Shown here in pieces: positions 16,422 to 25,752 of a stretch of DNA of 64,000 bases. Each line of letters begins with the position of its first letter. The stretch's first letter is position 1. The notes beneath the pieces were generated by a model. The model was given only the letters and a program-made list of their open reading frames with translations, was not told the origin of the DNA and made no database searches. The stretch lies in assembly GCA_009780345.1 (NCBI GenBank), contig WRAG01000006.1, positions 1 to 64,000 of the forward strand. The letters run 5' to 3'. The position numbers were made by a program, and so were the translations under genes. The stretch comes from Oscillospiraceae bacterium. GTDB lineage: Bacteria > Bacillota > Clostridia > Monoglobales > WRAG01.

Positions 16422-16557
16422 AAAGTACCCCCGCCGTAATTGCCGCCGCCATAAAGAAAATATATATCGTCATATCCTTGCGCTCTTTTCGTTTGACGTA
16501 GTCGATTATATCAACCACCGTGAAAATTCCCGCGATTAGTAGAAATCGTATTAACAA
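16408..16557 (-). CDS. small two-helix protein, candidate D-type germinant receptor subunit
   Basis: This 49-aa ORF is absent from the track. It starts with TTG 8-9 bases after the GGAGG that ends the gerC-type gene and stops inside the gerB-type gene. It reads LIRFLLIAGIFTVVDIIDYV, a basic loop KRKERKD, then MTIYIFFMAAAITAGVLYAI, so it has two transmembrane helices. Small two-helix 'D' proteins encoded beside ger operons modulate germination in Bacillus, and this ORF matches that description. The overlaps on both sides support real translation; function here is inferred. Confidence 0.75.
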   Translation of the reverse strand: MLIRFLLIAGIFTVVDIIDYVKRKERKDMTIYIFFMAAAITAGVLYAIR

Positions 16558-16559
16558 AT

Positions 16560-17762
16560 TTACCAACCTCCATAAATCTCGGACAAATCAACATTCACGA
16601 CCACATGAATGGGCAAAGTCGCAAGTGTTTCACGCCAATTTTCGCGCAAGCGTTCCCATCTGTATGGGTGCCGCATACGCAAGCGTTCGCCAAGTCCTAA
16701 AAAGTCGCTTCTGTATCGTTGCGAAAGCCCGATAACGCTTTCAATTTGACTTGTAAACCGCAATTTCGCGAGCCGCTCCACTTCTTCGACTGACGCGCGG
16801 GACAAGTTTCTTTGCGCCTCGTTGACATTCGCGGATATATCTGTGGAAATCGTGATTCCGAGCAACGTGTTCTCGTCAAAATTGAATCCTATCCGCGTGT
16901 TGAAGTCGGTAACTCGAATCGAGACGTAACTTTCTTCATGCCGCACATCAATTTCGCCTGCATGTTCGTTTTGCCGAATCAAATTATAGCCCGCCGCTTG
17001 GTCGATATCAACAAAGCCCGCGAACCGCCTATCCGCGATAATAGCGTATCCGCCTAACGCCATGCTTTGCTGACCGTTTTGCGCAACCAACTGAACGTTC
17101 GGAACAAGCATATCGCCCGATTCCGAATGTATATTTCTGAAGAAATCCGCCAACGTTGTTTCCCGCGATATCGCTGAAACTCCCGAATATTTTCCGAAAT
17201 TTGAAAGTTTGTCTGCCAGCATAAAATTCTCCGGTAAAGTGTTTAGCAAATCCTTCGCGCTTGACCCGCGGACGAAATAAATTCGCGCCGAAAGCCGCGC
17301 GCCGCTGTCTCTTGCCAAGTAATCCATATACTTCAAAACATCATATTTCACCGCATCTTCGCCGATTAGGATGTACGATATATGCGAGCTTAGCACCTCG
17401 CGCTCCATCGATCGCCGAATTTCGGCAATCGCGCGCGCGACGGTCGGTCCTGTGCGGCTTATTGTATTTCCAGCATCCTCGTTTGACGGCGGATCGCCGC
17501 CCGCCGCGCCCTCGGCGGCAGCGCCTTCAGCGCCGCCCTCTTCGCCGCCTGCCTCTTCTTCCATAGGTTCAATTCCGCCACCCTCGGTGTTCGAGTAATT
17601 CCGCACCCATGTCACCTCAACGCTGCCGCTAGCAGTTCTATCGATTCCCATAACGCGTACAATTTCAAGTTGGCTCATCTCTCGTTGGTTGGGCATAACA
17701 CGAGGCACGCCGACAAAACAGACAGCAAGGCTTATTATGATTAGGATGATTCGTTTGGTCAT
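16560..17762 (-). CDS. spore germinant receptor C subunit (Ger(x)C family)
   Basis: This is the lipoprotein-type C subunit of a germinant receptor. N-terminal signal sequence RIILIIISLAVCFVGV contains a cysteine, but the preceding residues (LAV) do not make a canonical lipobox, so lipidation is uncertain. The central region has an Ala/Glu/Gly-rich low-complexity insert (EEAGGEEGGAEGAAAEGAAG). The C-terminal part (GIDRTASG..., GYAIIADRRFAGFVD, RYRSDFLGLGERLR) fits the Ger(x)C family. The ATG at 17762 follows AAAGGAGCAAATCC; the ORF start eight codons upstream overlaps the gerA-type gene. Confidence 0.88.
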   Translation of the reverse strand: MTKRIILIIISLAVCFVGVPRVMPNQREMSQLEIVRVMGIDRTASGSVEVTWVRNYSNTEGGGIEPMEEEAGGEEGGAEGAAAEGAAGGDPPSNEDAGNTISRTGPTVARAIAEIRRSMEREVLSSHISYILIGEDAVKYDVLKYMDYLARDSGARLSARIYFVRGSSAKDLLNTLPENFMLADKLSNFGKYSGVSAISRETTLADFFRNIHSESGDMLVPNVQLVAQNGQQSMALGGYAIIADRRFAGFVDIDQAAGYNLIRQNEHAGEIDVRHEESYVSIRVTDFNTRIGFNFDENTLLGITISTDISANVNEAQRNLSRASVEEVERLAKLRFTSQIESVIGLSQRYRSDFLGLGERLRMRHPYRWERLRENWRETLATLPIHVVVNVDLSEIYGGW

Positions 17763-17782
17763 GGGATTTGCTCCTTTTGTTT

Positions 17783-19216
17783 TCACCTCTTCGTCCTCTT
17801 AAAAATCGGTAGCCTTAAAACCGTGTCCTGCGCGATTTTTTTACCCTCGTTGGCAACATACGGCATCATATAAGGTACGTTGAACGTTTTGATGCTGCAA
17901 AAATAGTAAATCAACATTGCGAACCCGATCGCCATACCAAAAAGTCCCGCTATTTCGGCGATAATCACAAACACGAACCGCACAATTCGGAATGAGTTCG
18001 CCATATCTTGGCTTGGGATGATAAACCCGCAAATTGCCGCGATTGCGATAACCACAACTACTACCGGCGATATGAGTCCCGACACCATTGCCGCTTCGCC
18101 GACGATTAATCCGCCGACGATGGATACTGCCGCGCCGATTGTGTTCGGAAGCCGAATTCCCGATTCGATCATCACCTCAAACGCCAGCAGCATAAATAGA
18201 ACTTCCATAAACACGGTCAGCGGCACTTCCTGCTTACTTCGAATTATAGAAATCGCGAGTTGCGTCGGTATCATTTCGTGATGAAACGTTCCGACGGCGA
18301 CGTAAAGCGCCGGCAGGATTATTGTTATAAATATGCAAACATACCGCAAAATCCGAATCAGCGAACCCACGAAATAATTGTGCGAATAATCTTCCGGCGC
18401 TTGGAAAAACATATTAAATACCACCGGAACCATGTAAACATAGGGAAATCCGTCAATGATCAGCCCGATTTTTCCCTCCGCAAGGTTGGCGCACAGTTTG
18501 TCGGGCCGCTCGGTATATAAAACTTGCGGAAATATCGAATATTTGTTGTCGCCGAGCTGCTCCTCGACGCACGCGGTGGAGGTTATATCGTCAATGTTTA
18601 TCGAATCTATCCTGTCGAGCACCTGTTGGAGCATCTTTTTGTCCGTCGTTCCGTCGAGATACAAAATTGCGACGTCGGTTCGGGTCACGTTTCCGATGGA
18701 TTTTTGCAAGATTTTCAGCCGCGGGTCGCGAATTCGCCGTCGAATCAGCCCTGTATTCATTCGAAGGGCTTCGGTGAACGCGTCTTTCCCGCCTTTGATT
18801 ACGTTTTCGTCAATCGGCGGGCTGATTCCGCGCAGCTGGAACCCTTTCATCTCGAAAATAACCATATCGCTCGTATCGTCGAACATAAGTGCGACATGAC
18901 CGTTTAGCAGGTCGGTCGCGACTTCCGCAACGTCAGTTTTCACTTCCTGTGACGCGTGATAAACCGTGCCGTGGTTGATAAGCTCGATAATTTCGGCGGA
19001 ACTCTTCGCGCGAGATAAAACATCCGCTTGGTTCAGCGGTTTTAGCAAAACTTCCGAAACCATTTGCGTATTCGCCATTCCCTCGACATACGCAACTGTC
19101 GCGGGGAGGTTTCGGTTGCTGTTAATATAAATATCGGTAAACAACGCGTCGCCGCACTCGAGAAATATTTCCTCAAGCCGCGCGCGCGTAGTTTGGGTTG
19201 TAGCGGTCGTTACCAT
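17783..19216 (-). CDS. spore germinant receptor A subunit (GerAA family)
   Basis: This first gene of the receptor operon encodes a protein with a large N-terminal soluble region and several C-terminal membrane segments in the inner spore membrane. Family signatures include NRNLPATVAYVEGM, the conserved segment GKIGLIIDGFPYVYMVPVVF, and PTQLAISIIRSKQEVPLT. I prefer the ATG at 19216 (MVTTATTQ), which follows CGAGGTGTATTGC. It overlaps or abuts the gerC-type ORF. A terminator (19264-19294) separates this operon from the surface-protein cluster upstream. Confidence 0.93.
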   Translation of the reverse strand: MVTTATTQTTRARLEEIFLECGDALFTDIYINSNRNLPATVAYVEGMANTQMVSEVLLKPLNQADVLSRAKSSAEIIELINHGTVYHASQEVKTDVAEVATDLLNGHVALMFDDTSDMVIFEMKGFQLRGISPPIDENVIKGGKDAFTEALRMNTGLIRRRIRDPRLKILQKSIGNVTRTDVAILYLDGTTDKKMLQQVLDRIDSINIDDITSTACVEEQLGDNKYSIFPQVLYTERPDKLCANLAEGKIGLIIDGFPYVYMVPVVFNMFFQAPEDYSHNYFVGSLIRILRYVCIFITIILPALYVAVGTFHHEMIPTQLAISIIRSKQEVPLTVFMEVLFMLLAFEVMIESGIRLPNTIGAAVSIVGGLIVGEAAMVSGLISPVVVVVIAIAAICGFIIPSQDMANSFRIVRFVFVIIAEIAGLFGMAIGFAMLIYYFCSIKTFNVPYMMPYVANEGKKIAQDTVLRLPIFKRTKR

Positions 19217-19263
19217 GCAATACACCTCGAGGTTAGTATTGCGATAATTTCCATATTTTATGC

Positions 19264-19294
19264 AAAAAAAGACGAGCTTTCGCTCGTCTTTTTT
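19264..19294. terminator. bidirectional terminator, gerA / SLH gene
   Basis: The perfect hairpin GACGAGC-TTTC-GCTCGTC is flanked by an A-run and a T-run. On the minus strand it ends the SLH protein transcript. Confidence 0.85.
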
Positions 19295-19317
19295 AATTAT
19301 TTAAGAATTAGAGAAGA

Positions 19318-21891
19318 TTAGTCTTCGTCTTCCTCGTCATCTTCCTCTTCGTCGTCTGCTTCTTCATCATCTTCCACGTCTTCTTCATCTACTTCTTCCG
19401 GAAGAGTAGTAACAGGCTCGTCACCAAGCTCAAGAGTATCCCAGTCGATGTTTAAGAAGTTTCCAAGTCTGTACATCATAACAGCAGCTTCCGCGCGAGT
19501 AGCGTTATCAGTCGGTCCGAATCTTCCATCCGGGAATCCAGTGATAATTCCAGCCGCGTACATAGCTGTAACAGCCGCGTTTGCGTAACCCGCGATTTGT
19601 GCAACGTCGTTAAACGCCAAAGTGCGAGGTTGCGGAGTCATTCTAGGACCAAACGCTCTGTAAATCATAGTCGCCAAATCTTGACGAGTGATGTTCAATC
19701 CAGTACCGAATTGATCATCAGCAATACCCATAACGATACCTTCTCTAACTGCAGTGTTAACGTAGTTAGTGTACCATCTGCCCGCAGCAACGTCGCTAAA
19801 CGGACCGGTTGTAACAGTTGGGTTGATTCCTTTAAATCTCAACAAGATCGCAACAAATTGCTCACGAGTGATGTTGTAGTTCGGTCCGAATCTGTCTGCG
19901 CTAATACCGTTGATAACGCCAGCACGTGCAAGAGTGCAGATTGCATCAAATGCCCAAGCTACTCCACCGATATCAACGAAATCACAGCAATCATCTGGAT
20001 CCGGATCTGGTCCTGGACCAGGACCTGGTCCAGGACCTGGTCCCGGTCCTGGTTGTCCCGGAGGTCCTGTTGTGATTGGCGGTGGAGCTTGGTTCACGAT
20101 TTGGAATCTGTTTTGACCTTCAGTCACAGGAGTGTAACCGTCAATCGTAACTGTGTAGAATCCAACCGGGAAGTTAGCTCGCGGTAAAGTAAACGTAATA
20201 GTGTTTCCAGCGATAGTGATTGTAGCGTGCTCTGTTACATCTACATTTGCAGAGTTTCTGATTTCAATGTCAGCTGCTGTAACACTACCTAAAGCGCCAC
20301 CGAATACGATAGTAACAGGTCTATCTCTGTTAACACGAGGAGTAGTAATTACGAATTGGTTAGCACTTGCAGGAATAACTGTCAAGTAAACAGGGATAGT
20401 TAAATCTGAAGGCACATACCAAGCCGGAATAGTTGTAGCTCCAAGAGTTCCGGCAGGAGTTACAGGTCTAGCATAACCTACACGAACTCTTCTAAAAGTC
20501 TCAAAATTAACGTTTGTCGGTTCTGTAACCCATTCAATGTCAAGAGTAGCTTCACGAGGTTCGCCCGGTAATAATGCTCCGGTTTCAGGGTTGCGAAGTC
20601 TGTATTCTACTTCCGCATCTCTGCCTGCAAGTTGAGCAACCCAATTAGTAATTGCAGTACCTGCTACAGTAGCAAGTTCAATTACTTCCGGCTCAATGAT
20701 TGATTGAACAATTCTTTGTCCGGCAGGTCCAACAGTCAAAACAGCGTGAACATTAATCGGATGCGAAAGACCAGTTACAACAGCAGTACCGGTAGCTTGA
20801 ACTGTATCACCTTCTTCTCCTAAATCCAATGTGCCTGACAAATTAGGATTCCAAGTAATAGTAGCAGTTTGATTTGTCAACGAACCTACGTTAACCGTCG
20901 CCGTTGTCGGAAGAGCTTCCATACCAGCAGCAATAGCTTCAACAAGAGTATCGATAGTAACATCATCAGCGTGATCAATCTCTCTTTCGAAGGGACCCGG
21001 TGCTGTATGGATTGTTCCAAGACCGATATTACCTGTAAGGGTAAATGTGCCAGCAGTTGCGCCAGTAACAGTTACAGTCCAGTTATGTGGAGCAGTTCCA
21101 AGTCCGGTGAATGCGCTTGCAACAAGGTCGATTCCTGCAAACGGAGAACCTGACGGAAGTGAAACCGTACCTGTAAGTGTTTGTGCCACTTGGTTCGGAT
21201 TAAATCCTGTCCAAGCGATGTTAACATTGCCTGCGCCAGCCGGGAATAAAGTCGGAAGTGCTGGAGCAGTTCCGCCAACAACAGTTGTTGTAGCGTTCAA
21301 CATGTTAGTAGCCGCCACAAGGTCAGCACCGTCAACATTTGTTGTACGCTCGATGTTTAGAACAAGATTTTGAGCTGTAATAGTAAAACCAGCAAGTTCA
21401 TAAAAATACCAGCTTATAGTTGTTGAAATCGGAGTAGTACCCGGGTCAGCTACTCGTAAAGTAACATTACCAAACGATGGAGCAGCTACAGGACCTGCCA
21501 AAGATAAAAACTGTATGTCCATACCTCTAGTAGCAGCTCTTACATCTGCCGAACGTACACCAGCAGCGCCTGAAGTCGGATCATCAGTCCAACGATTCGC
21601 ACCTGAGTACGGCAAACCAGCAGCATCAGCGAACGCGTGACCAGTCACGTGAGCCGGGTTAAAACCAAAACGCGCTCTTCCTCCGCTTGCTTGAACCCCA
21701 CCTGACGTACTAATCGTCAGAGTGATATCAGTAGTTCCGCCTGCCGGAACCATAACAGTTAAAGCATTGTTAGCGACACCCGTGCCCGTAAAGCTAAGAG
21801 TTGTCGCACTTGCAACTACGGTTAAAGGTAATACGCTCAAAACCATTACCATGCAAACCAATAGTGCAAGCATTTTTTTAGTGAATTTCAT
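19318..21891 (-). CDS. S-layer-homology anchored surface protein with cohesin-like N-terminal domain
   Basis: This is a secreted 857-aa protein. It has a signal peptide (MLALLVCMVMVLSVLPLTVVASA), then a beta-rich domain of about 150 residues with cohesin-like features (ARFGFNPAHVTG, NVTLRVADPG). Several Ig-like or repeat segments follow, then a PGPGPGPGPGPGPGP linker (about 635-650). Three SLH repeats follow (each ending FGP..N.TRE or similar), which bind secondary cell-wall polymer, and an acidic DEEEDDEEDED tail completes it. The first domain is shared with the next gene upstream. It is the last gene of a three-gene operon and is the likely cell-wall anchor of the set. Confidence 0.88.
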   Translation of the reverse strand: MKFTKKMLALLVCMVMVLSVLPLTVVASATTLSFTGTGVANNALTVMVPAGGTTDITLTISTSGGVQASGGRARFGFNPAHVTGHAFADAAGLPYSGANRWTDDPTSGAAGVRSADVRAATRGMDIQFLSLAGPVAAPSFGNVTLRVADPGTTPISTTISWYFYELAGFTITAQNLVLNIERTTNVDGADLVAATNMLNATTTVVGGTAPALPTLFPAGAGNVNIAWTGFNPNQVAQTLTGTVSLPSGSPFAGIDLVASAFTGLGTAPHNWTVTVTGATAGTFTLTGNIGLGTIHTAPGPFEREIDHADDVTIDTLVEAIAAGMEALPTTATVNVGSLTNQTATITWNPNLSGTLDLGEEGDTVQATGTAVVTGLSHPINVHAVLTVGPAGQRIVQSIIEPEVIELATVAGTAITNWVAQLAGRDAEVEYRLRNPETGALLPGEPREATLDIEWVTEPTNVNFETFRRVRVGYARPVTPAGTLGATTIPAWYVPSDLTIPVYLTVIPASANQFVITTPRVNRDRPVTIVFGGALGSVTAADIEIRNSANVDVTEHATITIAGNTITFTLPRANFPVGFYTVTIDGYTPVTEGQNRFQIVNQAPPPITTGPPGQPGPGPGPGPGPGPGPDPDPDDCCDFVDIGGVAWAFDAICTLARAGVINGISADRFGPNYNITREQFVAILLRFKGINPTVTTGPFSDVAAGRWYTNYVNTAVREGIVMGIADDQFGTGLNITRQDLATMIYRAFGPRMTPQPRTLAFNDVAQIAGYANAAVTAMYAAGIITGFPDGRFGPTDNATRAEAAVMMYRLGNFLNIDWDTLELGDEPVTTLPEEVDEEDVEDDEEADDEEEDDEEDED

Positions 21892-21948
21892 GTTTTATCC
21901 TCCCTATATCCTTAATAAATAAATTAATTATTTCTCGACGCATACAGA

Positions 21949-23076
21949 CTAATCACGCCCGTAATTGTTAATCAACACGGAAACCATTTCCGCAGTTGTG
22001 CCATTCCAAAAATCAATCATATTCAACAAGCCAGACAGACTAATGTTCCCTTCCCCACGAACATCAAATGATAACAACATACGCGGAGTTATATCTATTG
22101 GAACACTACTTCCATCGACTAACATGCCGTTCCACAAGCCTACTGCGATCAGAATATCAGTCATTGTAATTATATCGTCTGAATCCAAAGCGCCGTGCGC
22201 TCCATAAAACGCAAGCTTTCTTCCAATATGATTTCCTTCAAACAGTTCAAAATCTATAGCCGGCAAATCTCCAATCGTAGCAGGAGTCCACTCGACCAAT
22301 CCGTCGAATGCGTGCAACTGTGGTGACCAGAACCAGTATTGATTTGCAACTCCCGGAATATAAGGAACAAAATCCTCATAACTGTCATCCGTAAGTCCTA
22401 TTCTAACCAAAATTCTGCTCCAATCACTGTGGTCGCTCATCCAACTAATAACTCCATCCAAGTCAGGGAATAAATCATCCGAAGCCAATACTATTACATC
22501 ATAAACTTCCGGCCCCTGCCTTCGCTCAATTGTTACTGTAAGATCTTGTGATGTAACAGTCAAGCCGGCAAGGTCATAATAATACCAACTTATAGTGGTT
22601 GTAACCGAAGTATCACCCGGATCAGCTACTCGTAAAGTAACTGATCCAAGGTTAGCAACATTAACCAAACCACCCAAGCTTAGATAGTTTATATCGACCC
22701 CTCTGGTATACGCTCCCACATTTTCTGAGCGCACAGTCGCGGTGCCTAAAGTCGGGTCATCAGTCCAACGATTAAGACCGGAAAATTGCAAATTTCCGAC
22801 CGTAGGGGAAGCAACGCTTACCCCAGTCATGCGAGTCTGCTCAAAACCAAAACGCAGTCTTCCACCGTTCGACTGAACTTCACCTGATGCATTAATCGTC
22901 AATGTGATATCAGTAGTTCCGCCTTCCGGAACTCTAACAGTTAAAGTGTTGTTCACAACACCTGCACCGCCAAAGCTAAGAGTTGTCGCAGCATCTGCAA
23001 CTACCGTTGAAGGCAATACAGTTAAAATCATTACCATGCAGACCAGCAGTGCAAGTATTTTTGTAGAGAATTTCAT
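21949..23076 (-). CDS. secreted protein with cohesin-like N-terminus and dockerin-like C-terminus
   Basis: The signal peptide is nearly the same as in the SLH protein (ILALLVCMVMILTVLPSTVVADA). Residues about 30-185 match the SLH protein's first domain (TTLSF.G.GV.NN.LTV, LRFGFEQTRMTG). The C-terminal 190 residues match those of the next gene: a VYDVIVLASDDLFPDLDG domain with WFWSPQLHAFDGLVEWTP, then two short helix-loop segments with WNGMLVDG and DVRGEGNISLSGLLNMIDFW. The latter resemble the two degenerate F-hand repeats of type I dockerins. It could both receive and donate a cohesin-dockerin contact; that is inference. Confidence 0.8.
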   Translation of the reverse strand: MKFSTKILALLVCMVMILTVLPSTVVADAATTLSFGGAGVVNNTLTVRVPEGGTTDITLTINASGEVQSNGGRLRFGFEQTRMTGVSVASPTVGNLQFSGLNRWTDDPTLGTATVRSENVGAYTRGVDINYLSLGGLVNVANLGSVTLRVADPGDTSVTTTISWYYYDLAGLTVTSQDLTVTIERRQGPEVYDVIVLASDDLFPDLDGVISWMSDHSDWSRILVRIGLTDDSYEDFVPYIPGVANQYWFWSPQLHAFDGLVEWTPATIGDLPAIDFELFEGNHIGRKLAFYGAHGALDSDDIITMTDILIAVGLWNGMLVDGSSVPIDITPRMLLSFDVRGEGNISLSGLLNMIDFWNGTTAEMVSVLINNYGRD

Positions 23077-23118
23077 ATTTTATTCTCCTTAAATATTAAT
23101 ATTATACCTACACACAGA

Positions 23119-24426
23119 CTAACGTCCGTAAGTGTTAAGCAACTCAGAAACCATTTCAGAAGTTGTGCCATTCCAGAAGTTGATAATATCCAACAACCCG
23201 TTCAAGCTAATTTCGCCTGTGCCAGCAACATCAAATGACAACAACATTTGTGGAGTAATGTCTATTGCAACACCATTTCCGTCAACCAACATACCGTTCC
23301 ACAAACCTACAGCAACAAGAACGTCAGCCATCGTAACTACATCGTCTGAATCCAAAGCAGTATATGCTCCGTAGAATGCGATAGTTCTATCAGTATTATC
23401 TCCGGTAAACGGCTCAAACTCTATAGTCGGTACATCTCCGGCTGAAGCTGGAGTCCACTCAACTAATCCGTCAAACGCTTGTAACTGTGGAGACCAGAAC
23501 CAGTATTGGCTCGTCGCGCCAGAAATATTAGGTACAAAGTCAGCATAGGTTTCGTCGCCAAGGTCGATTCTAACTATAACTCTGCTCCATGCACTATGGT
23601 CAGTCATCCAGCTGATTTCTCCGTCCAAATCAGCGAACAAATCAGAAGCCAATGTTATTATGTCATAAACTGGCGGTCCTTCAATTACATCAACTGCCCA
23701 ATAAACGTTTACTGTAGTTGTATCACCATAGTAATCAGTAACAGTAACCACGATTACTCCGTTTGCAATAGTGTCATCAAAGCCACCTGCAGGTGCAGTA
23801 ACAATCATGTTTCTTCCGGTAAATGAAACAGTAGCGCCGTCCGGCAATGTGCTTGCGCCGGCGTCAAGTGCTAATGTAAACTCAGACATGTCACCACCGG
23901 TAACAGCAGCAACAATATCTCTGCTAGCTTGTGCTGCTCCAAGTCCAAAAATTGTAGGATACGCCGCAGAACCGATATCTTCGCCTGTAAGAACAGGAAT
24001 TTCAGTATTTACAAGCGCGATACCAACATTTGATTGAGCAGTTGCGCCTTCTCCACTAATCCAAAGCGCGTATAACATGTTTGAACGGATAAAGTCAGAT
24101 GTTGCACGAATTTGCAATGTTCCGCTTTGTGTTGCTTCGTCAAACTGATTAACGTAAGACAAGCTAGAACCTGCAAAAGGCGTGTTTACATCAGCTGCCG
24201 CCGCTACATTCCACATCATAACTGTAGTTTGGTGCCCCGCAGCAGGATTGTTGTCGTTGTACGTAACCGTGTAGTCAACGTAAATTGTACGAGTAGCCAC
24301 ACTCCACGTAACTTCGTCAATCGTCACCGCTAAATTCGCAAAAGCGGTTGCACCCATAACTGCCAATACCATTGCCACTACTACTACTAAACTTAAAACT
24401 TTCCACAACTTACTATTTCTCTTCAT
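23119..24426 (-). CDS. secreted protein with dockerin-like C-terminal module
   Basis: The likely start is ATG 24426 (MKRNSKLWKVLSLVVVVAMV), which follows GGGAGGATTAAAA; the ORF track start lies 19 codons upstream. After a signal peptide (cleavage near AFA-NLA) come two beta-rich domains of about 100-120 residues each. The remaining C-terminal region shares the VYDIITLASDLFADLDGEIS domain and the duplicated WNG segments (DSDDVVTMADVLVAVGLWNG; DVAGTGEISLNGLLDIINFW) with the next gene. Calcium-ligand positions of canonical dockerins are partly missing, so binding is uncertain. It is first in the operon, behind a consensus promoter and a 200-nt leader. Confidence 0.78.
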   Translation of the reverse strand: MKRNSKLWKVLSLVVVVAMVLAVMGATAFANLAVTIDEVTWSVATRTIYVDYTVTYNDNNPAAGHQTTVMMWNVAAAADVNTPFAGSSLSYVNQFDEATQSGTLQIRATSDFIRSNMLYALWISGEGATAQSNVGIALVNTEIPVLTGEDIGSAAYPTIFGLGAAQASRDIVAAVTGGDMSEFTLALDAGASTLPDGATVSFTGRNMIVTAPAGGFDDTIANGVIVVTVTDYYGDTTTVNVYWAVDVIEGPPVYDIITLASDLFADLDGEISWMTDHSAWSRVIVRIDLGDETYADFVPNISGATSQYWFWSPQLQAFDGLVEWTPASAGDVPTIEFEPFTGDNTDRTIAFYGAYTALDSDDVVTMADVLVAVGLWNGMLVDGNGVAIDITPQMLLSFDVAGTGEISLNGLLDIINFWNGTTSEMVSELLNTYGR

Positions 24427-24631
24427 TTTTAATCCTCCCTTAAGTGTTTCTCTATTTTCAAGATTGCATAAATAACTCCTCATAAGGTTATAAGCCTAAA
24501 AACATATTTGGCTTAACTATTCCTCCTTCCTTAGTGATATATATTGAAAATGCCGACACAAGTGGGTTTACACCACCTGGCCTTTATTATTTTTCGATAT
24601 TAAGTGCCTAAATTCTCGCACATTTGTACCT
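24427..24631 (-). promoter_or_regulatory. long leader of the surface-protein operon
   Basis: About 200 nt separate the promoter from the first ATG. The leader has a 7-bp stem CAGGTGG/CCACTTG (one G-T pair) with a TGTAAAC loop, and a second purine-rich AGGAAGGAGGAA stretch that looks like an unused ribosome-binding site. I compared it by eye with c-di-GMP-type riboswitches and found no convincing match. Beyond it, 24661-24839 is very AT-rich with no gene. Confidence 0.45.
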
Positions 24632-24660
24632 ATTATACAATGTTTTTGAAAATATTTCAA
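24632..24660 (-). promoter_or_regulatory. promoter of the surface-protein operon
   Basis: On the minus strand TTGAAA, a 17-bp spacer and TATAAT form a strong sigma-A-type promoter driving the three secreted-protein genes. Confidence 0.8.
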
Positions 24661-24839
24661 TACTTTTTTTAAAATTTTTATATAAATTTGCAAGTTTTTT
24701 TTGAGCAACTTGCACAAAAATTCATGTAACCATTGAAACATAAGACTTTGAGGAGTTTGTAAAATTTATAAATTTTTTAAAAATTTTATAAATTTAATAT
24801 TCCCATATTTGAAATTTTTATCTTTTGCAAAATTTTCTT

Positions 24840-25748
24840 CTAAATTCGGCTAATTTCGTTGGCAAAAACCGTCGCCGCAACTGCTCCGTCCGCCGCCGCG
24901 GTTAAAACCTGCCGCAAAAGCTTGTCCCGAATATCGCCGACAGCATAAATTTTGTCAACGTTTGTACGCATATTTTCGTCGGTAATAATATGCCCGCTCG
25001 GCGATAAAACAACCAAATCCCTAACCAACGCAGTTTGCGGCGCGGTTCCGACCGCGACGAATAGGCCGCTGACTTCAACATTACCTGAAAAACCGGTTTT
25101 CACGTTCTCGACGGTGACACTTTCCACCTTTTCACCTAAAATTTCGGTAACAACGCTGTCGAACACCGTTTCAATCTTCGGTTCAGCCGAGATTTTCTTC
25201 GCAAGCACGCTGTCCGCCCGCAAAACGTCACGCCGATGAATCAAATACACCTTGTTGCAGAAGCGCGCGAGGAAAAGCGCGTCCTCTGCCGCCGTATTTC
25301 CGCCGCCGACAACCGCAACGTCCTTACCTTTATAAAACGCGCCGTCGCAAGTCGCGCAATACGAAACGCCGCTTCCGATAAGCTGTTTTTCCCTCGGAAT
25401 TCCGAGCGGTTTCGGATTCGCGCCCATCGCGAGAATAATTCCGCGCGAAGCATGCTCGCCTTTCGACGTTTTAACGATTTTCGCGTCATTTTCGATTGAA
25501 ATTTGCAGAATTTCTTCATATACAATATTGACATCAAATTTTCTCGCGTGCGCTTCGAACTTGTATGCCAAATCAGGTCCGCTTATAAAATCAACCATTC
25601 CCGGATAATTTTCGATTTCGTAGGTGGACACAACCTGCCCGCCCGCAAACATTCGCTCGAACACAACAACGTCAAGCCCCGCCCGCGCGGCATAAATCGC
25701 CGCCGACAAACCAGCCGGCCCCGCACCGATAATAATTAGATCATACAT
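24840..25748 (-). CDS. trxB: thioredoxin reductase
   Basis: This FAD- and NADPH-dependent enzyme reduces thioredoxin. The 302-aa protein has the N-terminal FAD-binding GAGPAGLSAAIYAARAGL, the redox motif SYCATCDG, the NADPH-binding VVGGGNTAAEDALFL and the C-terminal AVGDIRDK...TAAADGAVAA. The ATG at 25748 (MYDLIIIGAG) follows GAGGGGCGATAAATAT; the ORF track start is eight codons upstream and overlaps the apbE end. The gene lies just downstream of apbE on the same strand, which may reflect a shared flavin/redox theme. Confidence 0.96.
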   Translation of the reverse strand: MYDLIIIGAGPAGLSAAIYAARAGLDVVVFERMFAGGQVVSTYEIENYPGMVDFISGPDLAYKFEAHARKFDVNIVYEEILQISIENDAKIVKTSKGEHASRGIILAMGANPKPLGIPREKQLIGSGVSYCATCDGAFYKGKDVAVVGGGNTAAEDALFLARFCNKVYLIHRRDVLRADSVLAKKISAEPKIETVFDSVVTEILGEKVESVTVENVKTGFSGNVEVSGLFVAVGTAPQTALVRDLVVLSPSGHIITDENMRTNVDKIYAVGDIRDKLLRQVLTAAADGAVAATVFANEISRI

Positions 25749-25752
25749 ATAT

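Noticed and set aside
24427-24631. Known riboswitch in the leader of the surface operon
   Set aside because: Compared by eye with c-di-GMP classes; the conserved cores were not found.
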